Under the pieces are notes generated by a model. The model was given only the letters and a program-made list of their open reading frames with translations, made no database searches and had not been told where the DNA came from. Below, one piece after another: positions 23,448 to 31,472 of a stretch of 64,000 nucleotides of DNA. Each line of letters opens with the position of its first letter. The stretch's first letter is position 1. Source of the stretch: Tistrella mobilis KA081020-065 (GTDB taxonomy: Bacteria; Pseudomonadota; Alphaproteobacteria; Tistrellales; Tistrellaceae); NCBI RefSeq assembly GCF_000264455.2, contig NC_017957.2, positions 186,001-250,000 of the forward strand. The letters are read 5' to 3'. The translations under genes and the position numbers were made by a program.

Positions 23448-25069
23448 GCCGCCCCCTCCAGCCGGATCACCCGGTCGAGTGCCGCCGCCAGGTCGGGATC
23501 ATGTGTGGCCACCACCAGGGTGCGGCCGGCGGTGGCCTCGATCAGGGCGGTGCGCACCCGGGCGGCGGTGTCGCCGTCCAGATGCGCGGTCGGCTCGTCG
23601 GCCAGCACGATATCGGCGGCGGGGTCGGCGATGGCGCGGGCGATCGCCAGCCGCACCGCCTCGCCGCCCGACAGCCCGAACCCGGCCTCGCCCACCTGGC
23701 GGGCGGGGTCGACGCCCGGCAGCAGCCGGGCGAGCGGCGGGCCGGCCTCCACCGCCCTGCCAAAGCGGACATTCGCCATCAGGCTGCCGGCGATCATATG
23801 CGGCCGATGGCCGATCCAGGCGATCCGCCGGCGCAGATCCGCCCGGGTCGATGCGTCGAGCGGCGTGCCGCCGATGATGATCCGACCGCCATCGGGCAGG
23901 GCCAGCCCGGCGATCAGCGCCAGAAGGGTGGATTTGCCCGAACCCGAAGGGCCGAACAGCGCCACCCGTTCGCCGGGTGCCACCTCCAGGCTGAAGCCCT
24001 GGGGGATGCCCCGGCCGCTCGCCGGATGGGTGAAGGAAAGCCCCTGAAGCGAGAGCGACGGCGGGCCGGAGATGGTTGCCTCCGCCGGGGAGGGGGCCGG
24101 GGCCGGGTCTGCGGCGGGGGCCGTCCCCAGCGCCATGAGCGCGTCATGCGCCGCCTCGCCCGAGGCGCGGTCGTGCCAGACCGCCGCCAGCTCGCGCAGC
24201 GGCTCGAAAAACGCCGGGGCGAGCAGCAGCACGAACAGGCCCTGGGCCAGCCCCATCCGTCCGCCCCAGGCGCCGAAATTCAGGTCGCCCAGCAGGTGGA
24301 AGCCGACATAGACCGCCACCATCGCAACCCCCAGCGCCGAGAACAACTCCAGCACCGCCGAGGACAGAAAGGCGATGCGCAGCACCGCCATGGTCCGCTG
24401 CCGCACGCTTTCGGCCGCGGCGCGCAGGCGCCCGGCCGTCACCTCCACCGCATCCAGCGCCCGGATGGTGGAAAGCCCGCGCAGCCGGTCCATCAGCACC
24501 GCGTTCATGGTGCCGAGTTCGGCCAGCTGCGCCTCGCTCGCCGCCTTGGCGCGGATGCCGACCAGGGCCATGAAGACCGGGATCAGCGGGGCCGCCACCA
24601 GCAGGATCAGCGCCGCCGCCCAGGATATCGAGGCCACAGCCACAAGAAGAACGAAGGGAACAGTGACAACCTTAAGCTGCACCGGCCGGTAGCGATGCAG
24701 CCAGGGCAGCACGGCTTCCGCCTGTTCCGCCACCACCGATGCCGCAGCCCCCGATGCCGTCCGACCCGGGTCCAGCGGGTCGCGGGCGGCCAGCGCCGCC
24801 AGGGCCTGGCGGCGCAACTGCCCCACCTCCGCCCGCGCGGCCCGGAACACCATCCGCGTGCCCAGCGCCTCCAGCCCCGCCCGCAGCAGCCCCAGGGCCA
24901 GAACCGCCAGGGCGGCGGGCAGCACGGCCGCCGTCCCGGCATCATCCGCCAGCTGCCCCAGCGTGCGGGCGATGATCCAGGCCATGGGCAGCCAGACCAG
25001 GGCGGCGGCCAGCTGCACCAAACTTCCGGTGGTTGTGGCGCGCGGAAAACGTCTCGTCCGGTTTCGCAT
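23444..25069 (-). CDS. cydD: cysteine/glutathione ABC exporter subunit CydD
   Basis: The first gene of the cydDCABX operon encodes 541 residues. The membrane part runs to about residue 300, and the ATPase has Walker A GPSGSGKSTLLALI, signature LSGGEAVRLAIARA and Walker B IVLADEPTAHLD. It forms a heterodimer with CydC. A GAGGCGG site lies close to the ATG. The promoter must lie in the 259-base region shared with the divergent chemoreceptor gene. Confidence 0.92.
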   Translation of the reverse strand: MRNRTRRFPRATTTGSLVQLAAALVWLPMAWIIARTLGQLADDAGTAAVLPAALAVLALGLLRAGLEALGTRMVFRAARAEVGQLRRQALAALAARDPLDPGRTASGAAASVVAEQAEAVLPWLHRYRPVQLKVVTVPFVLLVAVASISWAAALILLVAAPLIPVFMALVGIRAKAASEAQLAELGTMNAVLMDRLRGLSTIRALDAVEVTAGRLRAAAESVRQRTMAVLRIAFLSSAVLELFSALGVAMVAVYVGFHLLGDLNFGAWGGRMGLAQGLFVLLLAPAFFEPLRELAAVWHDRASGEAAHDALMALGTAPAADPAPAPSPAEATISGPPSLSLQGLSFTHPASGRGIPQGFSLEVAPGERVALFGPSGSGKSTLLALIAGLALPDGGRIIIGGTPLDASTRADLRRRIAWIGHRPHMIAGSLMANVRFGRAVEAGPPLARLLPGVDPARQVGEAGFGLSGGEAVRLAIARAIADPAADIVLADEPTAHLDGDTAARVRTALIEATAGRTLVVATHDPDLAAALDRVIRLEGAA

Positions 25070-25085
25070 ATCCGCCTCGTGGAAT

Positions 25086-25227
25086 CCTTGACGTCAAGGG
25101 CACCACAGATTGATGCGACATGGAAGGGGGCATGGCTGCGACCTCATGCCCCGGCAGGCGTGACCGCTCACATCCGGCAAGGGATTGCTCCTGCCGACGA
25201 TTAATTCAATCTTCATCAAATTGATGA
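25086..25227. promoter_or_regulatory. two palindromes in the cydD / chemoreceptor divergent region
   Basis: CCTTGACGTCAAGG (25086-25099) is a perfect 14-bp palindrome 17 bases upstream of cydD. TCATCAA-A-TTGATGA (25213-25227) is a perfect 15-bp palindrome in an A+T-rich stretch (25200-25320). Their spacing does not match the FNR/CRP consensus (TTGAT-N4-ATCAA), so I leave the regulator unnamed; redox control of cyd would be expected. Confidence 0.5.
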
Positions 25228-25328
25228 TAAATGACCCGAAACGGCCTAGCCGCCACGCCGGCCTGAATCTTTCCGAAAGGGCGAATTTTGGCGGGAATTA
25301 TAAACAAAACGGTGTATGGGGGGATTCT

Positions 25329-27422
25329 ATGTTTCTGCGCAACTGGATGCGGCGCCGTCTGGCCGTAAAGATCGTCGTGCCGGTGCTGCTGGTCCTGACC
25401 CTGGGGCTGGGCCTGTCGACCTGGTTCGGCGTGTCGCGCAGCGGCGAGACCATCGAACATCTGAGCGAAACGGTGGTCGAAGGCGTGGCCGGCGAGGCCA
25501 AGGAGCAGGTCGCCGGCATCATCGACGGCGCCTTCGGCGTGGCCCGGGGTATCGGTGCCACGGCGGCGGGCGCGATCGATGCCGGCAAGGCCGATCGCGA
25601 GGCCGTTGTCGCCATGCTGAAACTGTTGCTGCAGGACAACCCCAACCTGGTCGGCACCTGGATCGCGTTTGAACCCGACGCCTTCGACGGCGCCGATGCT
25701 GCCCATAAGGACCAGCCCGGCCATGACGCGACCGGCCGTTTCATCCCCTATGTGTCGCGCAGCGGCAGCACCATCAATCTCGAACCGCTGATCGACTACG
25801 AGACGCCGGGGGCGGGCGACTATTATCTGCTGGCGCGCAAAACCCGTCGCGAGCAGATCATCGAGCCCTATTTCTACGAGATTGCCGGCAAGCAGGAGCT
25901 GATCACCAGCCTGGCGGTGCCGGTGGTGCGGGATGGCCGGGTGATCGGCGTGGCCGGCGTCGACCTGAAGCTGCCGGTGCTGAACCAGATCCTGGGCGAG
26001 ATGAAGCCCTTCGGCACCGGCAGCGTGTCGCTGATTTCGACCGGCGGGCTGTGGGTCGCCTATCACGACGCGGCGCAGCTGGGCAAGGCCGCGGCCGATC
26101 TGGAGCCGGACCTCGCCGCGGCGATCGGCCGGTCCGACGGCCGTCCGATGGCCTTCGAGGCGGCATCCCAGGCGGTGACCGGCACGCCCGTGCACCGGAT
26201 CGTGCTGCCCGCCCGCTTCGGCAAAGTGGAGGCGCCCTGGTTCGTGACCGTCGACGTGCCCGAGGCCGAAATCAGCGCGCCGGTGGTGGAGCTGACCAAC
26301 GGCCTGGTCACCACCGGCCTGGTGGTGGTGGTGGCCATGGGGGTGGTCGTGGCCCTGCTGATCCAGCGTCTGGCCGCGGCCCCGGTCGGCCGGCTGACCG
26401 CCGCGGTGCGCCGGCTTGCCGCCGACGAGACCGATGTGGTGGTGCCGCTGACCGGGCGTGCCGACGAGCTGGGCGTGATGGCAGGCTCGATCGACTATTT
26501 CAAGGACCGGCTGGTCGAGGTGAAGCATCTGCGCGAAGAGCAGGAGGCGGCCAAGGAACGCGCCGCCGCCGAGCGCCGGGCCGAGATGATGCGCCTGGCG
26601 GGGTCGTTCGAAGCCGCGATCGCCGGCGTGGTCGACGGTGTCGCGCGCGCCGCCGGCGATCTTCAGGCCAATGCGACCGAGCTGTCCGGCACGGCCGACG
26701 ATGCCAGCCGCCAGTCGGCGGCGGTGGCGGCGGCGACCGGCCAGGCCTCGTCGAACGTGGCCATGGTCGCAGGTGCCGGCGAGGAGCTTTCGGCCTCGAT
26801 CGCCGAGATCAGCCGCCAGGTGGCGGAAAGTTCCTCCGTCACCCGGTCTGCGGTAGAGGACGCCGAGGCCACCGGCCGCACGGTCGAGGGCCTGGCCGAG
26901 GCCGCCCACCGCATCGGCGGCATCGTTCAGCTGATCAGCGACATCGCCGCCCAGACCAATCTTCTGGCGCTGAACGCCACGATCGAAGCGGCACGCGCCG
27001 GCGATGCCGGCAAGGGCTTCGCGGTGGTGGCGAGCGAGGTGAAGAGCCTGGCCGACCAGACCGCCCGCGCCACCCAGGACATCTCGGCCCAGATCGCCGG
27101 CATGCAGCAGGTGACGAAGGGGGCGACCGAGGCGATGACCCAGATCCGCGCCACCATCGGCCGCATCGACGAAATCTCCACCGCCATCGCGGCGGCGGTG
27201 GAGGAACAGTCGGCCGCCACCAGCGACATCTCCACCAACGCCCAGCAGGCGGCCCGCGGCGTCGACGAGGTCTCGCGCAGCGTGACCGGCGTCAGTCGGG
27301 TGGCCTCGGATGTCGGCACCACGGCCGGCCGCGTGCTGGCGGCCTCGTCCGATCTCTCCACCCAGTCGGATGCGCTCCGCCGCGAGGTGGGGGCGTTCAT
27401 CGAGGGGGTGCGGCGGGCCTAG
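25329..27422 (+). CDS. methyl-accepting chemotaxis protein with Cache sensor
   Basis: I start at the ATG at 25329 ([20 protein letters not shown]), giving 697 residues. A first membrane helix spans residues ~12-32. A large periplasmic double-Cache-type domain runs to ~315 ([40 protein letters not shown]). A second helix is near 325-347, followed by a HAMP linker and a long cytoplasmic coiled coil with the conserved hairpin [20 protein letters not shown] near residue 540. It senses a small ligand and signals to CheA. No CheW-binding pentapeptide tail is seen. It is divergent from cydD. Confidence 0.9.
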   Translation: MFLRNWMRRRLAVKIVVPVLLVLTLGLGLSTWFGVSRSGETIEHLSETVVEGVAGEAKEQVAGIIDGAFGVARGIGATAAGAIDAGKADREAVVAMLKLLLQDNPNLVGTWIAFEPDAFDGADAAHKDQPGHDATGRFIPYVSRSGSTINLEPLIDYETPGAGDYYLLARKTRREQIIEPYFYEIAGKQELITSLAVPVVRDGRVIGVAGVDLKLPVLNQILGEMKPFGTGSVSLISTGGLWVAYHDAAQLGKAAADLEPDLAAAIGRSDGRPMAFEAASQAVTGTPVHRIVLPARFGKVEAPWFVTVDVPEAEISAPVVELTNGLVTTGLVVVVAMGVVVALLIQRLAAAPVGRLTAAVRRLAADETDVVVPLTGRADELGVMAGSIDYFKDRLVEVKHLREEQEAAKERAAAERRAEMMRLAGSFEAAIAGVVDGVARAAGDLQANATELSGTADDASRQSAAVAAATGQASSNVAMVAGAGEELSASIAEISRQVAESSSVTRSAVEDAEATGRTVEGLAEAAHRIGGIVQLISDIAAQTNLLALNATIEAARAGDAGKGFAVVASEVKSLADQTARATQDISAQIAGMQQVTKGATEAMTQIRATIGRIDEISTAIAAAVEEQSAATSDISTNAQQAARGVDEVSRSVTGVSRVASDVGTTAGRVLAASSDLSTQSDALRREVGAFIEGVRRA

Positions 27423-27429
27423 ACCTTTA

Positions 27430-27460
27430 CCCCGTCAGGTGGCGCCACCTCCTGACGGGG
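27430..27460. terminator. hairpin shared by convergent genes
   Basis: CCCCGTCAGG (27430-27439) pairs with CCTGACGGGG (27451-27460) around a self-complementary GGCGCC loop. It directly follows the chemoreceptor stop and overlaps the last codons of the convergent araC gene, so it may end transcription from both sides. It lacks a clear T-run. Confidence 0.45.
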
Positions 27461-28364
27461 ATCTGCTTTGCCCGCCCCTTGCATACCGGCCGGGCGGCTG
27501 GCCGACATGGCGGCTGAACGCGATGCTGAACGTGCTGGCCGAGCCATAGCCGACCCGCCGGGCCACCTCGTCGAGCGGAAGGTCCCGGCGGCGGAGAAGG
27601 TCCCTGGCGACGGCCATTCGCCAGGCGAGCAGATATTCCATCGGCCTCTGTCCGACGATGCGGGTAAAGCGGTCGAAGAAGGCCGAGCGGGACATGCCGG
27701 CTGCGCGGGCGAGGTCCGCCACCGTCCAGTGCCGTTCCAGATCGCCATGGATCTGCCGCAGGGCATGCGCGATCCGCAGATCCGCCAGTCCGCGCAGCAA
27801 GCCGGGCGGCATATCCTTCCCCGGCATTGCGCGCAGCGCCTCGATCAGCAACAGGTCGACCAGGCGGGTCAGCACCAGTTCGCGGCCGGGCCTGTCGTGC
27901 GCCGCCTCGTCGCGGATCAGCCGCACCAGCACCGAAAGCTGCGGCACGCCGCGCAAATGGAGCATGCGCGGGAGAAGCGACACCAGCAGCAGGGCGTCGG
28001 GGGACTCGAAGACGACATGGCCCCCGAACAGCCGGACGTCCGGCGCATCGCCGTGCCGGCCGTGCCGACGCTCCTCCGTCGGCGCCGGTGCCGCGTCGGG
28101 CACGATCAGCGTCGGCGTCGCGGGCAGAAGGCCCGACATCGTGAAGGCGGGGGTTGCGGGGAGAAGCACGAAATCCCCCGCGTCGAGGGTGACGGTATCC
28201 TCGCCCTCCACGGCCAGGCGGCACCGGCCCTCCATCACCACACAGAAGCCGGGCCGCCCGAAGGCTTCGTAACGCACGGCCCAGGGTTCCACGCCGGTGA
28301 TCCCCTTCGAGAACAGGGCACGGGGACGCATGAGCGTGATGATCTGTGCGAGGGGGTCGCTCAT
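27435..28364 (-). CDS. AraC family regulator with N-terminal cupin domain
   Basis: The start at 28364 (MSDPLAQIITLMRPRALFSK) gives 309 residues, the usual length for the cupin_6 AraC group; the frame is open 40 codons further. The N-terminal cupin (GRPGFCVVMEGRCRLAVEG, DTVTLDAGDFVLLP) binds a ligand, and the C-terminal double helix-turn-helix includes WTVADLARAAGMSRSAFFDR and LPLDEVARRVGYGSASTFSI. It is divergent from the short-chain dehydrogenase gene, a very common pairing in which the regulator controls the dehydrogenase. Two CCTGATTG half-sites (28395-28402, 28411-28418) lie between them. Confidence 0.87.
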   Translation of the reverse strand: MSDPLAQIITLMRPRALFSKGITGVEPWAVRYEAFGRPGFCVVMEGRCRLAVEGEDTVTLDAGDFVLLPATPAFTMSGLLPATPTLIVPDAAPAPTEERRHGRHGDAPDVRLFGGHVVFESPDALLLVSLLPRMLHLRGVPQLSVLVRLIRDEAAHDRPGRELVLTRLVDLLLIEALRAMPGKDMPPGLLRGLADLRIAHALRQIHGDLERHWTVADLARAAGMSRSAFFDRFTRIVGQRPMEYLLAWRMAVARDLLRRRDLPLDEVARRVGYGSASTFSIAFSRHVGQPPGRYARGGQSRSPSGGGAT

Positions 28365-28464
28365 TTCCGGACGGATGCCAACGAAATACCGACGCCTGAT
28401 TGATGTTGGTCCTGATTGTCGAGGGTAGATCTGCTGCGTCAACCTCGAACACGGGAGTTTCGCG

Positions 28465-29220
28465 ATGAAGACCGTTCTGATCACCGGCTGTTCGTCCGGC
28501 TATGGCCTTGAAACCGCCCACCGCTTCCACGCCGAGGGCTGGAGCGTTGCCGCCACCATGCGGACTCCGCAGGACGGGCTGCTGCCCGCCTCCGACCGCA
28601 TCCGCGTGCTGCCGCTGGATGTCACCGATCCCGACAGCATCCGATGGGCCATCGATGCGGCGGGGCCGGTCGACGCGCTGGTCAACAATGCGGGCATCGG
28701 CATCGTGGGGGCCTTCGAGGCCACGCCGATGCTGCATATCCGCCGGTTGTTCGAGACCAACACCTTCGGCGTGCTGGCGATGACCCAGGCCGTCATTCCG
28801 CAGTTCCGCAGCCGCCGATCGGGGGTGATCGTCAATGTGACCTCCAGCGCGACGCTCGCCCCGATGCCTCTGGCCGCCGTCTATACTGCCAGCAAACAGG
28901 CTATCCAGGGTTTTACGGGGTCGCTCGCCCATGAACTGGCGGTCTTCGGCATCCGCGTCAGGCTGGTCGAACCGGGCTACGCCCCGTCCACCCGCTTTGC
29001 TCAGAACATCCCGCTGCCGGTCGACGCGCTTGTCCCTGAGGCCTACCGGGCCTTCGCGGCCCCCGTTTTCGCCGGCTTCGCGACGCCTGCGATGGTAACC
29101 CGGGAAAGCGATGTGGCCGAAGCGGTCTGGCAGGCCGTCAACGACGTCTCGGACCGGCTGCATTTTCCGGCCGGCGCCGACGCCGTGGCGCTTGCCCGGG
29201 CGGCCTGCCGGGCCGATTGA
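28465..29220 (+). CDS. short-chain dehydrogenase/reductase
   Basis: A classical 251-residue SDR. The cofactor motif is TGCSSGYG (residues 7-14), then NNAG (in DALVNNAGIGIVGAF), the catalytic Ser region VNVTSSATLAP, and the active-site YTASK. The Arg pattern after the first strand suggests NADP(H). GGGAG precedes the ATG. The substrate is unknown; the divergent cupin-AraC regulator suggests induction by a small alcohol, ketone or toxic carbonyl. Confidence 0.87.
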   Translation: MKTVLITGCSSGYGLETAHRFHAEGWSVAATMRTPQDGLLPASDRIRVLPLDVTDPDSIRWAIDAAGPVDALVNNAGIGIVGAFEATPMLHIRRLFETNTFGVLAMTQAVIPQFRSRRSGVIVNVTSSATLAPMPLAAVYTASKQAIQGFTGSLAHELAVFGIRVRLVEPGYAPSTRFAQNIPLPVDALVPEAYRAFAAPVFAGFATPAMVTRESDVAEAVWQAVNDVSDRLHFPAGADAVALARAACRAD

Positions 29221-29239
29221 TCACCTCTTGCGCGGCCGC

Positions 29240-30169
29240 CTATTCCGGCGGCCCCACCAGCAGCAGCCGGGCCGGCGTTTCGGCCGCCGCCTCGTGAATA
29301 GTACCCGCCGGCACGATCAGATGGTCGCCGGGGCCGAGCAGATGTTCGGCCCCGTCCGTCCGGGCACGGAGGCGGCCGTCCAGCACCACGACCAGCTCGT
29401 CGGCGGCTGCGGCATGGGGCGGGATGGCGCCATCGACCCGGGCCTCGACCACCAGCAGCGGCGCGGTGGCCGGGCCCAGGCGGCCGGTGATCCGGCCGTG
29501 GAAGCCGGGCATGGTGATCTCGGCACCGATCGACGCCGGCATCGCCGGCTTGCGGGCGGTGATCAGATAGCCGACCTGTCGGACGGGCTTCACCTCGCCC
29601 GGGATCAGGCCGGCATCGGCCATCCAGCCGGCCAGGCTGTCCGGCGCATCCAGACGCATGCGCGCGGCCACCGGGCCGAACCAGCGTTTCAGCATCGCCG
29701 CCTGGTCGGGCGGGGTGGTCACGATGCCGAGCCGTCCGCCGGGGGCCAGGACCCGGGCCATCTCGGCGATGGCCGCCTGCGGTTCCGGAAAAAAGAAGAA
29801 GGCGTTGAGCGAGGTCACCAGCGTGAAGGCACCGTCCGCGAAGGGCAGGCGGGCCACATCGCCCTGGTGCAGCTCCAGCCGGCCGGCGGCCAGGGCTGCG
29901 GCGTTGCGCCGCCGGGTTTCCGCCACCATGTCGGGGCTGTGGTCGAGCCCGGCGGCAGAGGCGCCCCGCGCCAGCACCCGTTCAATGAAGACGCCGCCGC
30001 CGCAGCCGAGATCGAGCAGGCGGTCCCCGGGCCCCGGATGCAGGGCATCCAGCGTCATCGCGAAACTGGTCTCGTGACCGGCGGGGTGGCGGTAGATCAA
30101 CCGGCCGATCAGCCCGCCGGGACGGCGGGCGATGCGATCGGTCAGTCGGTCCATGAAGGTCGCGCTCAT
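29240..30169 (-). CDS. SAM-dependent methyltransferase fused to a cupin domain
   Basis: I place the start at 30169 (MSATFMDRLTDRIARRPGGL); the open frame extends upstream only by overlapping the permease gene. The 309-residue protein has a class I methyltransferase domain at about residues 1-205 (motif I LLDLGCGGGVFIERVLARG, LNAFFFFPEPQAAIAEMARV, then LAPGGRLGI) and a C-terminal single-domain cupin at about 215-305 (HAAAADELVVVLDGRLRART, LGPGDHLIVPAGTIHEA). It lies 41 bases downstream of an RhtX/FptX-like permease gene and is probably in the same iron-uptake operon. The fused architecture is unusual; the methyl acceptor is unknown. Confidence 0.78.
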   Translation of the reverse strand: MSATFMDRLTDRIARRPGGLIGRLIYRHPAGHETSFAMTLDALHPGPGDRLLDLGCGGGVFIERVLARGASAAGLDHSPDMVAETRRRNAAALAAGRLELHQGDVARLPFADGAFTLVTSLNAFFFFPEPQAAIAEMARVLAPGGRLGIVTTPPDQAAMLKRWFGPVAARMRLDAPDSLAGWMADAGLIPGEVKPVRQVGYLITARKPAMPASIGAEITMPGFHGRITGRLGPATAPLLVVEARVDGAIPPHAAAADELVVVLDGRLRARTDGAEHLLGPGDHLIVPAGTIHEAAAETPARLLLVGPPE

Positions 30170-30210
30170 GGGGATATGGCCTTGTTGAGGGGCAGGGATC
30201 AGGGGGCGGA

Positions 30211-31467
30211 TCAGTCGTCGAGCCGTCGCAGCGCCGGGCGGGCGAGCATGGCGCGGGTGACGACGAGGCCCGCCAGCCCGGCGGCGAGCACGGCGGCCAG
30301 CGCGCCGGCATAGCCGGTTCCGGCGGCGATGCCGGTGGCGACGCCGCCGCTCAGGGTCTCGCCCGCCACCTGCGCCGCCTGGGGGATGGTGACGTCGGTG
30401 CCGGCCTGGTTGCCCCGTGCGGCGAAGCGCATCATCAGCGTGGCGGCCGCGGTGGTGGCGGCCCCGCCGGCGGTGCCGAGCAGGATGGATGCCGGCAGCA
30501 CGACCGCCAGATCGGGGGCCACCAGCCCCGCCACGGGCAACAGCCACAGGCCGAGGGCGGCAAGCGTGAGGACCAGGGCCGAGACGAGGGTCGGGCCGGT
30601 GCCGTGGCGCCCGATCATCCGGACTGCCAGCGGGCAGCCGATCAGAATCATCGCCAGGCTGCCGGCGATGCCGATGAGGCCGATCCGGTCCAGCGCCATG
30701 CCGGCATCGGTCAGATAGAGCTTCGAGAGCGCGAGCCCGCCCGAATAGGGCAGGGCGAAGCCGATGCCGGCGATCAGCACCGGCCAGGCCCCCGGCCGGC
30801 GGAAATAGGCGCGGAGCCGTGCCCGCGGCCGGTCGTGGCGATCGGGGTCCGCCGGCGGTTCGGCCCAGCCCAGCACCGGCAGCAGGGCGGCGAGCAGCAG
30901 CCCGGCCAGACCGGCGAGTGCCGCCTGCACGCCGAGATGGCCCGAGGCCCAGAGCAGCCCCGACCCGCCGAGCATGAAGCCCGCCATCATGCCGCCGCTC
31001 TGCAGCGCATTGGCGCGGGTGAGCCGGCCGCCATGCAGCCGTTCCGCCGCAAGCCCGTCGGTGGCGGTATCCTGGGTGGCCGAGGCGATCGAGGCGATCA
31101 GCGTCAGCACCACCACCGGCAGGGCCGCCGCCTGCCAGTCGGCGATCATGGCGAGGCCCGCCATGGCCGCGGCCAGGATCAGCTGCATGGGGATGATCCA
31201 GGCGCGCCTGCGGCCGAGGCGCCGGCCGCCCCTGTTGTCCACCAGCGGCGCCCAGAGCGGTTTCAGCACCCAGGGGAGCCCTGCGAGCGATACCCAGGCG
31301 ATCATCTCCAGCGGCACGCCGGCCCGGCGCAGCAGCACCGGCAGGGCTTCGAAGGCGAAGCCGATCGGCAGGCCCTGCGCGATGTAGAGCGCGCCGATCA
31401 GCAGCAGGCCCGGGGCCGTGTGCGGCTCAGCGGTGGCGGAGGTCGTGGTTGTGGCCTGACCGGTCAT
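30211..31467 (-). CDS. MFS permease, RhtX/FptX siderophore-uptake type
   Basis: The 418-residue major-facilitator protein starts at the ATG at 31467; an upstream GTG at 31479 would overlap the receptor gene by 7 bases. About twelve hydrophobic helices are present, with GALYIAQGLPIGFAFEALPV and LAGLPWVLKPLWAPLVDNRG near the N-terminus. These are characteristic of AmpG/RhtX/FptX-like permeases, single-protein inner-membrane importers of siderophores. Its place directly downstream of a TonB-dependent receptor supports siderophore uptake over muropeptide uptake (AmpG). The cargo is not predictable. Confidence 0.75.
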   Translation of the reverse strand: MTGQATTTTSATAEPHTAPGLLLIGALYIAQGLPIGFAFEALPVLLRRAGVPLEMIAWVSLAGLPWVLKPLWAPLVDNRGGRRLGRRRAWIIPMQLILAAAMAGLAMIADWQAAALPVVVLTLIASIASATQDTATDGLAAERLHGGRLTRANALQSGGMMAGFMLGGSGLLWASGHLGVQAALAGLAGLLLAALLPVLGWAEPPADPDRHDRPRARLRAYFRRPGAWPVLIAGIGFALPYSGGLALSKLYLTDAGMALDRIGLIGIAGSLAMILIGCPLAVRMIGRHGTGPTLVSALVLTLAALGLWLLPVAGLVAPDLAVVLPASILLGTAGGAATTAAATLMMRFAARGNQAGTDVTIPQAAQVAGETLSGGVATGIAAGTGYAGALAAVLAAGLAGLVVTRAMLARPALRRLDD

Positions 31468-31472
31468 GGCGC

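Noticed and set aside
25086-25227. FNR or CRP binding sites before cydD
   Set aside because: The palindromes have no 4-base or 6-base spacer in the required TTGAT...ATCAA or TGTGA...TCACA arrangement.
30170-30547. Extension of the methyltransferase-cupin frame to 435 residues
   Set aside because: The added part is the shadow of the permease gene on the same strand in another frame; the ATG at 30169 begins the methyltransferase domain.
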